A stretch of 64,000 nt of DNA, taken from Agarivorans sp. Toyoura001. GTDB taxonomy: Bacteria > Pseudomonadota > Gammaproteobacteria > Enterobacterales > Celerinatantimonadaceae. The position numbers and the translations under genes were made by a program. Each line of letters begins with the position of its first letter. Positions within the stretch are counted from its first letter, which is position 1. The stretch spans positions 124,001 to 188,000 of the forward strand of contig NZ_BJEQ01000006.1 in the NCBI RefSeq assembly GCF_005405585.1. Reading direction: 5' to 3'. Below the pieces are notes generated by a model. The model had not been told where the DNA came from, made no database searches, and worked only from the letters and a program-made list of their open reading frames with translations. Positions 26,644-36,367 of the stretch are shown one piece after another.

Positions 26644-29600
26644 ATGAAGCCAGTTGTCTACGTAGATATACAAGGACAAATTTGGAAAGTGATGGCCGAT
26701 GGTCAGTGGGTGAAAGTAACGCCTTCTGAAATAGTCGACACCAGTGTTCCGTTAGTAAAAAACGTCATTAATGAGTTAGCTAAAAATCCGCTATTGGAAA
26801 CAACTGCTGAAGATAGCGAGACCGCAGCTCCTCCCCTCTATTCTCCAAACACCACTAACAATAGTACCAACCAATCTAGTCAAGGCGCTTCATTTGTGGT
26901 TAGGGTGCAACCAACCTTAGATGAGACACTTCCAGAAGCGGGTTTTACTACCCAGAATAGTGATTTAAGTATTAGCGCCACTGAAAACCAAGGGGCTCAG
27001 GCCGATGCTATCCCCCCCTTGAGTAACGATGCCGTTATAACAGTAAATATTATTGACGGTGGTGATGGCTACGAAAACCAATTTGAAGTGCCCTCGGTAG
27101 TAATACAAGGAAACACCATTGATGTTGAAGATGGCCGAGTGGTGGTTATCACCCTTACTGACGCTAGCGGACAAACCATTACCGTAAATGCAGTGGTCGA
27201 CAACAACAGCTATCAATACCAAGGCTTAGATATTCAGCTGTTGAGTGAGGGTAAGATAGATGTAAATGCCAGCGTAACGGATTACTTTGGTCAATTTGTA
27301 GAGGCTAGCGATTCAACAATTAAAGATGTAGTGGCCAGTATAGAAGCTGAAATAGATGGCCAAGGAGATCTTTATGTTAATCAGTATGAGCAATCCTCCA
27401 CTCCTTTGCACGGTGACATAGTTGGCATAGAAAACGGACAAACCGTATTTGTGCAAATTACCGACCTTGCTGGTAACCAGCTTAATTTCACTACCGCGGT
27501 AGTTAACAACCAATGGCAAATTGCCAATAACGATTTATCTGGTCTACAAGATGGTGAGCTAAGCATTACCGCAAATGCTATAGATATTGCAGGTAATCCA
27601 GCAACAGCAACATCTACAATTACAAAAGATACCCAAGCAAGTATAGAAGCCAATATTGATGGCTTAGGCGACAACTACATAAACGCCGTGGAAGTTACCA
27701 CCACAAGGTTATTTGGTGAAGTAGCGAATATTGAGAACGGTCAAAGCATTAGCATCAGCGTAAATGATGGCAATGGTGGACAGCTTAACTTTGACACCAC
27801 CGTTAGCAACAATAGCTGGCAAATCAACAATGTAGATTTAAGTTCACTGGCCGAAGGGACACTAAGCATTACCGCTAATACACTAGATATTGCCGGTAAC
27901 ATTGCTACCGCAGACTCAAGTATTGTTAAAGACACCCTAGCGGAAATAAATGCAAATGTTGATGGCCAGGGTGACAACTATATAAACGCAGTAGAAGCAC
28001 CCACTACCCGTTTGTTTGGTGAGTTAAACAATGTTGAGGAAGGACAGTTAGTCACAGTCGTGGTTACCGATAGTAATGGTGATCAATTAACGCTAGAAAC
28101 TCAGGTCATTAATGGTGCCTGGGAACTAGCAAGCACAGACTTATCAAGCTTGCTTGATGGCCAACTCACGCTAGAAGCTTCAACCACAGACATTGCAGGT
28201 AATATTACCGTCGCCAATTCAAGCATTGTTAAAGACACTCAAGCGACCATTAGCGCACGATTTGAAGGCAATGGAGACAATGCCATCAATCAGTCTGAAG
28301 TAGGCTCAACCTTATTAGAAGGAAGCTTAATTGACGTAGAAGATGGTCAAACCGTGTTCATTAGTGTTACTGACTCACAAGGGGGAAGCCTTAGCTTTGA
28401 AGTGCAATCACTAAACAATCAATGGCAAACCACCGAAAACTTGGCCAGTTTAGCCGATGGCCAATTGAACTTAACCGCACACACCACCGATGTAGCAGGT
28501 AACCCAACAACAGCCACCAGCGTAATCACCTTAGATACCGGTATTCCTACCATTGATATCGATACCTTAGATGGCTTTAATGTTGCACAATTTAAAGCTG
28601 GCACTCTCACTAGCCTACAAGGAACCACCACCGGCGTTGAACAAGGTCAGCTAGTGAGTATTCAAATAAGCGACGGAAACCTAAGCATTGAAGCACTAGC
28701 CAGCGTAGATAACAATGGTAATTGGGTGACCAACAACATAGATACCAGTAGCTTACAAAAGCTAGAACCTTGGACACTCAATACCTCAGTAAATGATGTG
28801 GCAGGTAATAACGCACAAGATGCATTGCCCTTGTTAAACGAACCTGACCCTCATATTTTACTCGAAACCGACCTATACCAAACCGGCGTATTGGTAACCA
28901 ACTCCAACGTAAACATCTACGATGCACAAGCGATTAGTTTTGCAGAGAACCAGCCTGAACTGGCAGGTGTTGAATCAGAAGGCAGCGCGGTTGCCTTAAG
29001 TGTCTCGGCAGACAATAAAACCCTAGAAGCGCGCACTGTTGATACCAACGAACTGGTATTTAAGTTTACTGTTCTGGCAAATAACTCTATTCAGACCTTA
29101 GTTTACCGGGCCCTAGACAACGACTTAAATACTGATGAATCATTTTTAACACCGATCATTTCAGCCACTCAGTATGATTCTGATGGAACCAGCGAAACCG
29201 TACTTACCCCCTTAGTGATTGCGCTTAAAGACTCCGTTCCTCAAGTGCATAACGACTTTGCTCAGGTTATCGAAGGTGAATCGGTTTTTGGTAATGTAAC
29301 TGATAATGACTTTAGCCTAGACGGTGACTTAAACGTCACTCAAGTCACCGTTGACGGAGTGACTAAAGACGTGGGGACAATTCCTGTTGTCTTTGATACT
29401 GACCAAGGGCGTTTATTTGTAGATAACAGCGGATACTGGTTTTTTAATGCCAACCGAAATTTAAACCACCAGCAAGATCAAGAGTTACGATTTGAGTATC
29501 AAGTCACCGATAGCTCAGGTGATACAGGCAACGCTTTTAACAACATAGTAATTAGCGATGGTGCTGCCGGTCATTTTGTTGATGATTTGGCTGTTAGCAC

Positions 29601-32600
29601 CGAAGGCAATTTAGATAACTCACCTAACAGCTTTACTGAAACCTTTACGATAAAACCAGGGAGTGATAACCCAGACCCAGAAAGCCTTGCCTTCAGCGAA
29701 GCCACGCTTGTAGATTTACAATCGCTATTTCTCACTAGCAGCACGCATTTAACATCCCTTGATTACTCCTTAAGTGACGACGGTAAAACCATTAGCGCAG
29801 AAGTGCCTTTTATTGGCTTAGTATTTACTTTGAGTCTGACAGGCCTTGCAAATGGTGATGAGCTTATTGGTACAACCACCTTAACCATGTTTAATAGCAT
29901 TAACCAGTTAAACAGCAGCGACTTAACCTTTCTAAAGCTCACTATATTGTCTAGCGACATAGACGGTAGTGACAATGCACCAGGTATTGTTGAGTGGGTG
30001 CTCTCAGACGGTAATAATCCTCAGCTTAACAATAACCAAGCAGTGATGCTTAATGAAGCCGATTTAATTACTGGTGAAGTTAGCGCTATAGGTAGCGTTG
30101 ATTTAGTCGTGGGTAGTGATGCTATTGCTGCAGTTGCTTTTGATGAGCAACAACCAGCCCTTAGTAGCGGTGGCGAGCCTTTATCTTATGCTGTTTCCCC
30201 TTTAGGAAACACATTAACTGCATATACTAACGACATTAACGACCGCGTATTTACCATTAGCATTCTTGACACTTTTAACGGTGAAACAAGCGAAACACTT
30301 AATTATGAGTTCACCTTATTTAAAGGCATAGACCAAAACAATGGCTCTCAGTTTCCAATAACACTAAACGTGCGTGATACCGACAATGATTCCCAAAGCG
30401 TAAATTTAGACATTACGATAAACGATAGTAGCGATATATTTATCGCGGTCATGGATATTCAACTAAGTGAGTCGCCGCGAGATCCAAGTACTCCTGTTGA
30501 CGCATTTAGCACTGCCACTAGCACGGTATCATTAGTCTCTAAGCAAGATCCTATTGATCAAATAGCGATAGATATAACCAATGGCGACCCAGTTTTAGAT
30601 TCCAATAACAATCCTTTAAGTCAGAATGGCCAAGCACTTACTTGGCGCGACAACGCAGATGGCAGTTATGACGCCATACTCAGCACTAACGAAGTTGTAT
30701 TCACAGTGAGCTTACCTGAAGACATAAACATAGCTGCTGACAGTGCTGCCGATGTAGACTTAACAATCAATCTCTATAGCCAAGTCGATCACTTACCCAC
30801 CTCCCAAGAACAAAGCTTAACTATTGCTCTTCCAATTAAAGCCAGTGATACCGATGGCACTTCGCAAACGGCCACATCATTAGTAACTATTTTTGATGGT
30901 ATAGATCCGAGCATTAGCGCTGTAGGCCAAATAGAAGTAGATGAAGCCGATTTAGCAGACGGTAATCAGCCTAATGGGGCGTCTAGTGTTGACCCAGTTA
31001 TAAGCATAAAACAAGGCAGTGATGATATTGCCGAGTTGCGAATAGACACCGCGGCATTTAACGCCCTAGGACTTAAATCCAGTGGCAGCCCTATAAGCTT
31101 AACAGCAGCCAATAGTGATGGTTGGTACATAGCCAGTAATGGCTTAGCGGAAGATATATTTCAAATTAGAATCAACCTAGATGGCAGTACCGAGTTTGTG
31201 CTTTTAGCCCCCCTTGACCACCCAGATGGGCTTGGTGAGAATTTACTTTCTTTAGATTTTAGCGTGACCGCCATTGACGCCGATGGCGATGCTAGCTCGC
31301 CAGTTAATATAGCAGTGGCAGTAACCGACGATGTACCGCAAAGCGAAAACAGATCCTTAGATTTAGTGGAGGGAGAAAACTTTACCACTCAATTAATCAA
31401 TGAAACTGTCAGTGGCGCTGATGGCGCCACGATCATCAGCTTCAATTACATGGGCACTGATTACAACATACCTGCTAACGGTTCAGAAACAGTCCCCTTA
31501 TATAACCCAAATCTATTAACAGAAGTTTATGGCGAGTTGACTATTCATGCTAACGGCCAGTTGGAACTCACGACTGAGAGTGACGTAACCGAGGACCCAG
31601 CGTTAGTCGATTCGATTACCTATGTAGTCGAAGATTTTGATGGTGACCAAGTCACCAGTAGCGCCACTTTGAACTTGGGAGATTCTCCTGGGGTGATTAG
31701 AACCGAAGACGTGCAAACCACTGAAGACAATGAGGTCGCTCTGTCTATTGAAGTTAGACCTGGTGATACCGATCAAAACGAAACTGTCACTAACATACTC
31801 ATCGACGAAGCTTCACTAAATGGCGGAAGCTTATGGTTAGGCAACGTCCAACTCATTGCAAGTGGAGGTGTATTTACCATCACTGATTTAGAGATTATTG
31901 ATGGTAACTCCAAACCGAATGGGATTTTAACCTACCAGCCAGCAGAAAATGAGTCTGACACCACCAGTGCAGTAGATATTCTAGTGAGCGCCACTATCGA
32001 TACGGTTTCTGGAAACAGAACCATTAATGCTGACATTGCGGTATCTGTTTTACCGGTAGCGGATACCCCGGTTTGGGACGGTGCATCACAAACCATCTAC
32101 AACATGGTGGAAGATGATGGTTCTGTGCAAACTTTAGACATTGCCGCAAACTTGGTTGATCAAGTAGATGGTTCTGAATCACTAAGCTATCAATTTGCCG
32201 ATTTACCTAACGGTTTACACTTAAGTCTAAACGGCAATGCCATTAAAGAAGGGAAAAGCTATACACAAGCACAATTAGACCAAGTTACTGTTAAAGCAGA
32301 CAACAACCTAGCGGGTCAATTTGTATTTACACTCATTGCCGTCGCAACTGAGTCTGGCAACGTATTCGCGAGTCCAAGTGACCAAACGGCGCAAACTAGC
32401 CAATCCATTACGGTAAATGTACAACCTGAAGCAGACTTACCCAGCTTGTCGGTAAGAGATATTAAAGGCTTAGAAGATCATGCCATTGATGTGAGTGAGG
32501 TTATCGCCGCGCAACTTACCGATACTGATGGGTCAGAAACACTCAGCTATAAAATAGTGGTAGACCCTGGCTGGCAGGTTGTAGGTGGTTCTAGTGCTCT

Positions 32601-35600
32601 TGATGGCCCTAATACCTACCTAGTTGATGCTAATGAGGTTGATGCAGGTTTAATAACACTCATTCCTAAACAAGACATCAGTTCGGTTAGCGAAACATTG
32701 ACCATCAGTGTTTCGGCAATTGCCACTGAATCAACCATAGATGGTTTAATACCAAGCCCTGTGTCAATAGAAGCGCCTGCTCAAACTGTCACCATTGAGC
32801 TTAAGGGTGTTGTAGATGAGCCTCTAGGTGCCGACTCTGGTGCGGGCAATTGGGCAGTAGACCAAGCCAACAACATCATTAGCAATCAAGTGAGTGTAAA
32901 CGAAGATCAATTAATCCCCTTGGATTTTGAATTTAGTACCAGTGATAACGACGCCTCTGAGAGCATTAACCTGCTAATTACTAATCTACCCAGTGGAATT
33001 ACTTTAGTTGATAACATGGGGGCACCATACCCCCTAGCGCCGGTCGCGAAAGACCCAGTAACTGGAGGGGTCTATCAAATAAGCAACGACATTCTGTCTG
33101 AGCTTTATATAAGAACTACCGATGATTTTAGTGGCGAGTTATCTTTCGACATTATCGCTATCTCTACAGAACCCGATGGAGACAGTGGCGATTTCAACTA
33201 TACCGTTAATATTGAAGTGTCACCGATAGTCGATGAAAACGACGGGAATAACCTAACATCGCAAGCAATAGAAGACCGCGAAGCCTCTCTAAATTTATTA
33301 CCCGCATTAGGCGCTGATAGTGATGGCAGTGAGTCTGTAACTGGCTACACCATTGTAAGCTTGCCTACTGGCATAAATTTGCTTTACGAGGGCGTGTCGA
33401 TAGACGTAAGCGCGGGTGGCTTAGATTTGTCTACTTTGTTTGACCTTAATACCACTAGCTGGGAAGAGTTTTTAGCCAGTGGAAAATTGGTTATTCAAGC
33501 AGATACCGATCTTAGTGGAGATTTTACCATACCCATCACCTACCAAGTCACTGATACCGCACCAAACGGCAGCACTGATATAAAAACCATTAATGCCGAT
33601 TTACAAGTGAACGATGCCGCCAGAGTTGAGCTAAATACACGCTTAAGTGCCACAACAGAGCCACTTACTAGCATAGACGGAAGCGCCATCTCGCTTGATG
33701 GCAGCGTATTGTTCATTGAAGAGGATATCGATGGTTCAGAATATCTAGACTACATAGAGATTGTGATTCCAGACGGGGCGTTCTTTGAAGTACACCACCC
33801 CAATGGGGCCACTATGGGAGCCAGCAACAATTGGATCATTCCCGCCAATGGTTTAAGCAGTGACGCTATAGTAGAAACAGCTGCAGATATACTCGCAGGT
33901 GCAACGCTGTTTAGCGCTTTAGATACCGATGAAACCACCATTATTGTAAAAGCAAGAGTAATAGACGGCGAAGATGGTCGGTTCATCTCGGCGCCTTTGC
34001 TGGTCCAAGTTACTGGGCATTCCGGCGGCGGAGGCATCCCTTGCACGCCTTCCGAGCCCGGTGATATGTCTACATCCACTGTTGACGCGATAGAGGGAGA
34101 AGATATTAGTGTGGCTGGCCACCTTGATGGGGATATAGCCAATGATCCAAGTGATGTTATCTCGTTCTATATTTCGGTGGATGATCTACCTGAAAATGTA
34201 GAGTTAGAAGGCGGAGAAATTTACCCAGAGTACAACGCGCTAGGCCAAATAACTGGATATACGATTTCAGCTACTGCAATAGAAACCATGACCATTGTGG
34301 GTTTAGACGAAGATTACGCTGGCCAGTTACAGATCCCAGTTACGGTAATTGTTACCGATACCTGCACAGGTGACAGTATTAGCGAACAGCAGTTCATAAA
34401 TATTGAAGTGCAGCCTGTAGTTGACGATATTGGGTTAACGGTTTCTAGCAATACCATTCAAGAAGACACCACAACAAACTTAAACATGGCGTTTGTTCTT
34501 GGCGATTCCAATATCGCTGGTGAAGGTATCGAGACGATAAACAGTTTACTCTTAACTGTACCGGCAAACAGCCAGTTCATCGGTGACTCTTCGATTATTG
34601 TAGACAATGGCAATGATACCTGGACAGTCTTAGACCCAAGCAAATTAAACGAGATTGAGTTTAGGCCACCAAATAATTTTAGTGGTCAACTCACCATCGA
34701 CGTCTCAGCTAACATTACTGACCAAGCTGATGGCTTAGTAGATAATCAAACTAAAACAACCAGCGTAGTATTAGATGTGCAGCCCATCACTGACTTCGTG
34801 CTACTCGACGCTCTAAACAGCAGCGGCAATGAAGATAGCTATATAAAAATTGAGGGCTTATTAGCAAACGCTGTAGACCAAGACGGATCGGAAACCTTTT
34901 CGCTCAGTATCAGAGGAGTCCCTGAGGGCGCAGTATTAAGTTATTTCGATGGCAATAACTATCAACTACTTGAGAATGATGGTGCCGATGGCGGTAGTTT
35001 TAATGGTAATCCCACCCAAGCTTGGGGCGTGGATATCAGCCAGCTATCTGAGGTTTATTTAAGTCCTCCGCTCGATTTTAGCGGCGACATTCCCTTAGTG
35101 TTTGAAGCTATAAGCGTAGAAACAGGCACCAATGACTTCAAAGCCAGTACTCAAGACTTTGTGGTTGGGGTGATGCCAATTGGCGATGATAGCCAGTTTT
35201 TCGATGTCCCCGATAACATCACAGGATTAGAAAACGACGCCATTAGCATCCCCGTTAATATCAGTAGTTTTGAAAGCAATAGCAATGAGCAAATTTTAGT
35301 GGGTGTTCAAATAAACAATAACTCTGACCCTAGCGCACTGATTGGTTTAGATCGTATTTCTATTAATGGTCAAGAAGCTCGGTTTGTTAATAATGGTTCA
35401 GGATACATTGCCTCACTGCTGATTAGTGCCTCCAGCGTTTCCAGCATCGAGCTCTATGCAGGTGATGCCTTCGGACAACTCGATGTTAGCTTGTACTCCG
35501 AAACTAAAGACAGTGCCTTTGTATTAGGTACACAACAAAGTGATTTTGGGGATCTGGCCACAGAAAACCTCACGATTAACATTTCACCTCTACCCGATCC

Positions 35601-36360
35601 GCCAGTAGTTAACCTGCAATTTAGCCACATTATTGCTGAACAAAGTGGCGATATCCCATTAGGCCTCAATATGGAACTGACCAACCCTGCTGCTAACGAA
35701 GTGGGTAAATTGACCCTTTCAGGGATTCCTGATGGGCTTGAAATTTCGGGGCAAACGGCAGTGAACGGTGAGTTGGTTTTTAACTCAAATGAGGTGGCTG
35801 ATTTAGCCATTACTGGTGGACACAATCTCGCCACTGATTTTACCTTAACAATAGATAGCTTTGCCAAGATAGATAGCGATAAAGCAGAAGGCATTAGTCA
35901 AGAATTAGATATTTCATTAGTTGCTGTGGGCGACAGTTCCCTTGAAGGTGGTATACAGCAGGATTTGATTATCGGCGGCTCGGGAAATGATCTCCTTACT
36001 GGTGGCTTAAACAATGATGTATTTGCTTTTAGGAGCGAAGACCAAGGCACGATTGTAGATCCAAGCGTTGATACGATAACTGACTTTAACGCGGCCGAAA
36101 ACGCTGACGCGATTGACTTAAGCAGTATCTTAAATGGATTAGGTATAACCAATGGAACAAGTGCAGAAGCCTACATTGAATTAAGCGAGCTTTCCGGTTC
36201 GGCACTTATGACAATTAAACCAGACGCCAGTAACGTTACGCAAAGTATTCATTTATCGGGCGTAAGTTTAGATGACTTATACAAGGGCGATGCTAGCGTG
36301 GCCGACCAATCTGACTTATTACAAAAAATGATAGACGACCAAAATCTCATTATAAGCTAA
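26644..36360 (+). CDS. Giant type I-secreted RTX adhesin (BapA/LapA-like)
   Basis: 3238 residues, acidic and poor in cysteine. Order: short N-terminal beta segment (1-50) and linker; Bap-type Ig-like repeats of about 100 residues (about 130-735); T1SS-143-type repeats (about 735-1690, e.g. PLDHPDGLGENLLSLDFSV); cadherin/VCBS-like repeats with DTDGSETLSY motifs (about 1690-3000); one RTX nonamer region (GGSGNDLLTGG, near 3109) and a C-terminal type I secretion signal of the VCA0849 type. Such proteins hold cells to surfaces and to each other. The N-terminus is much shorter than a Lap retention module, and its TAAP (60-63) is not the usual LapG site. First gene of the operon, 7 bp before its exporter. 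Confidence 0.9.
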   Translation: MKPVVYVDIQGQIWKVMADGQWVKVTPSEIVDTSVPLVKNVINELAKNPLLETTAEDSETAAPPLYSPNTTNNSTNQSSQGASFVVRVQPTLDETLPEAGFTTQNSDLSISATENQGAQADAIPPLSNDAVITVNIIDGGDGYENQFEVPSVVIQGNTIDVEDGRVVVITLTDASGQTITVNAVVDNNSYQYQGLDIQLLSEGKIDVNASVTDYFGQFVEASDSTIKDVVASIEAEIDGQGDLYVNQYEQSSTPLHGDIVGIENGQTVFVQITDLAGNQLNFTTAVVNNQWQIANNDLSGLQDGELSITANAIDIAGNPATATSTITKDTQASIEANIDGLGDNYINAVEVTTTRLFGEVANIENGQSISISVNDGNGGQLNFDTTVSNNSWQINNVDLSSLAEGTLSITANTLDIAGNIATADSSIVKDTLAEINANVDGQGDNYINAVEAPTTRLFGELNNVEEGQLVTVVVTDSNGDQLTLETQVINGAWELASTDLSSLLDGQLTLEASTTDIAGNITVANSSIVKDTQATISARFEGNGDNAINQSEVGSTLLEGSLIDVEDGQTVFISVTDSQGGSLSFEVQSLNNQWQTTENLASLADGQLNLTAHTTDVAGNPTTATSVITLDTGIPTIDIDTLDGFNVAQFKAGTLTSLQGTTTGVEQGQLVSIQISDGNLSIEALASVDNNGNWVTNNIDTSSLQKLEPWTLNTSVNDVAGNNAQDALPLLNEPDPHILLETDLYQTGVLVTNSNVNIYDAQAISFAENQPELAGVESEGSAVALSVSADNKTLEARTVDTNELVFKFTVLANNSIQTLVYRALDNDLNTDESFLTPIISATQYDSDGTSETVLTPLVIALKDSVPQVHNDFAQVIEGESVFGNVTDNDFSLDGDLNVTQVTVDGVTKDVGTIPVVFDTDQGRLFVDNSGYWFFNANRNLNHQQDQELRFEYQVTDSSGDTGNAFNNIVISDGAAGHFVDDLAVSTEGNLDNSPNSFTETFTIKPGSDNPDPESLAFSEATLVDLQSLFLTSSTHLTSLDYSLSDDGKTISAEVPFIGLVFTLSLTGLANGDELIGTTTLTMFNSINQLNSSDLTFLKLTILSSDIDGSDNAPGIVEWVLSDGNNPQLNNNQAVMLNEADLITGEVSAIGSVDLVVGSDAIAAVAFDEQQPALSSGGEPLSYAVSPLGNTLTAYTNDINDRVFTISILDTFNGETSETLNYEFTLFKGIDQNNGSQFPITLNVRDTDNDSQSVNLDITINDSSDIFIAVMDIQLSESPRDPSTPVDAFSTATSTVSLVSKQDPIDQIAIDITNGDPVLDSNNNPLSQNGQALTWRDNADGSYDAILSTNEVVFTVSLPEDINIAADSAADVDLTINLYSQVDHLPTSQEQSLTIALPIKASDTDGTSQTATSLVTIFDGIDPSISAVGQIEVDEADLADGNQPNGASSVDPVISIKQGSDDIAELRIDTAAFNALGLKSSGSPISLTAANSDGWYIASNGLAEDIFQIRINLDGSTEFVLLAPLDHPDGLGENLLSLDFSVTAIDADGDASSPVNIAVAVTDDVPQSENRSLDLVEGENFTTQLINETVSGADGATIISFNYMGTDYNIPANGSETVPLYNPNLLTEVYGELTIHANGQLELTTESDVTEDPALVDSITYVVEDFDGDQVTSSATLNLGDSPGVIRTEDVQTTEDNEVALSIEVRPGDTDQNETVTNILIDEASLNGGSLWLGNVQLIASGGVFTITDLEIIDGNSKPNGILTYQPAENESDTTSAVDILVSATIDTVSGNRTINADIAVSVLPVADTPVWDGASQTIYNMVEDDGSVQTLDIAANLVDQVDGSESLSYQFADLPNGLHLSLNGNAIKEGKSYTQAQLDQVTVKADNNLAGQFVFTLIAVATESGNVFASPSDQTAQTSQSITVNVQPEADLPSLSVRDIKGLEDHAIDVSEVIAAQLTDTDGSETLSYKIVVDPGWQVVGGSSALDGPNTYLVDANEVDAGLITLIPKQDISSVSETLTISVSAIATESTIDGLIPSPVSIEAPAQTVTIELKGVVDEPLGADSGAGNWAVDQANNIISNQVSVNEDQLIPLDFEFSTSDNDASESINLLITNLPSGITLVDNMGAPYPLAPVAKDPVTGGVYQISNDILSELYIRTTDDFSGELSFDIIAISTEPDGDSGDFNYTVNIEVSPIVDENDGNNLTSQAIEDREASLNLLPALGADSDGSESVTGYTIVSLPTGINLLYEGVSIDVSAGGLDLSTLFDLNTTSWEEFLASGKLVIQADTDLSGDFTIPITYQVTDTAPNGSTDIKTINADLQVNDAARVELNTRLSATTEPLTSIDGSAISLDGSVLFIEEDIDGSEYLDYIEIVIPDGAFFEVHHPNGATMGASNNWIIPANGLSSDAIVETAADILAGATLFSALDTDETTIIVKARVIDGEDGRFISAPLLVQVTGHSGGGGIPCTPSEPGDMSTSTVDAIEGEDISVAGHLDGDIANDPSDVISFYISVDDLPENVELEGGEIYPEYNALGQITGYTISATAIETMTIVGLDEDYAGQLQIPVTVIVTDTCTGDSISEQQFINIEVQPVVDDIGLTVSSNTIQEDTTTNLNMAFVLGDSNIAGEGIETINSLLLTVPANSQFIGDSSIIVDNGNDTWTVLDPSKLNEIEFRPPNNFSGQLTIDVSANITDQADGLVDNQTKTTSVVLDVQPITDFVLLDALNSSGNEDSYIKIEGLLANAVDQDGSETFSLSIRGVPEGAVLSYFDGNNYQLLENDGADGGSFNGNPTQAWGVDISQLSEVYLSPPLDFSGDIPLVFEAISVETGTNDFKASTQDFVVGVMPIGDDSQFFDVPDNITGLENDAISIPVNISSFESNSNEQILVGVQINNNSDPSALIGLDRISINGQEARFVNNGSGYIASLLISASSVSSIELYAGDAFGQLDVSLYSETKDSAFVLGTQQSDFGDLATENLTINISPLPDPPVVNLQFSHIIAEQSGDIPLGLNMELTNPAANEVGKLTLSGIPDGLEISGQTAVNGELVFNSNEVADLAITGGHNLATDFTLTIDSFAKIDSDKAEGISQELDISLVAVGDSSLEGGIQQDLIIGGSGNDLLTGGLNNDVFAFRSEDQGTIVDPSVDTITDFNAAENADAIDLSSILNGLGITNGTSAEAYIELSELSGSALMTIKPDASNVTQSIHLSGVSLDDLYKGDASVADQSDLLQKMIDDQNLIIS
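27340..28545 (+). repeat. Tandem repeats of about 300 bp inside the adhesin gene
   Basis: Four consecutive units begin near 27340, 27640, 27940 and 28246, each opening with the equivalent of (I)xAxxDGxGDxYxNxxE and closing with DIAGNxxTAxSxIxKDT. Similarity is visible in protein and DNA. Units 2 and 3 are the closest pair (GDNYINAVE, TTRLFGE). Confidence 0.75.
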
Positions 36361-36367
36361 GGAAAAT

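Noticed and set aside
27340..28545. CRISPR-like array
   Set aside because: The repeats are about 300 bp, in frame and coding; no short direct repeats with unique spacers.
33750..35894. Long minus-strand frames opposite the adhesin (130 and 146 codons)
   Set aside because: Low-complexity antisense of the Ser/Thr/Asp-rich repeats; no start signals.
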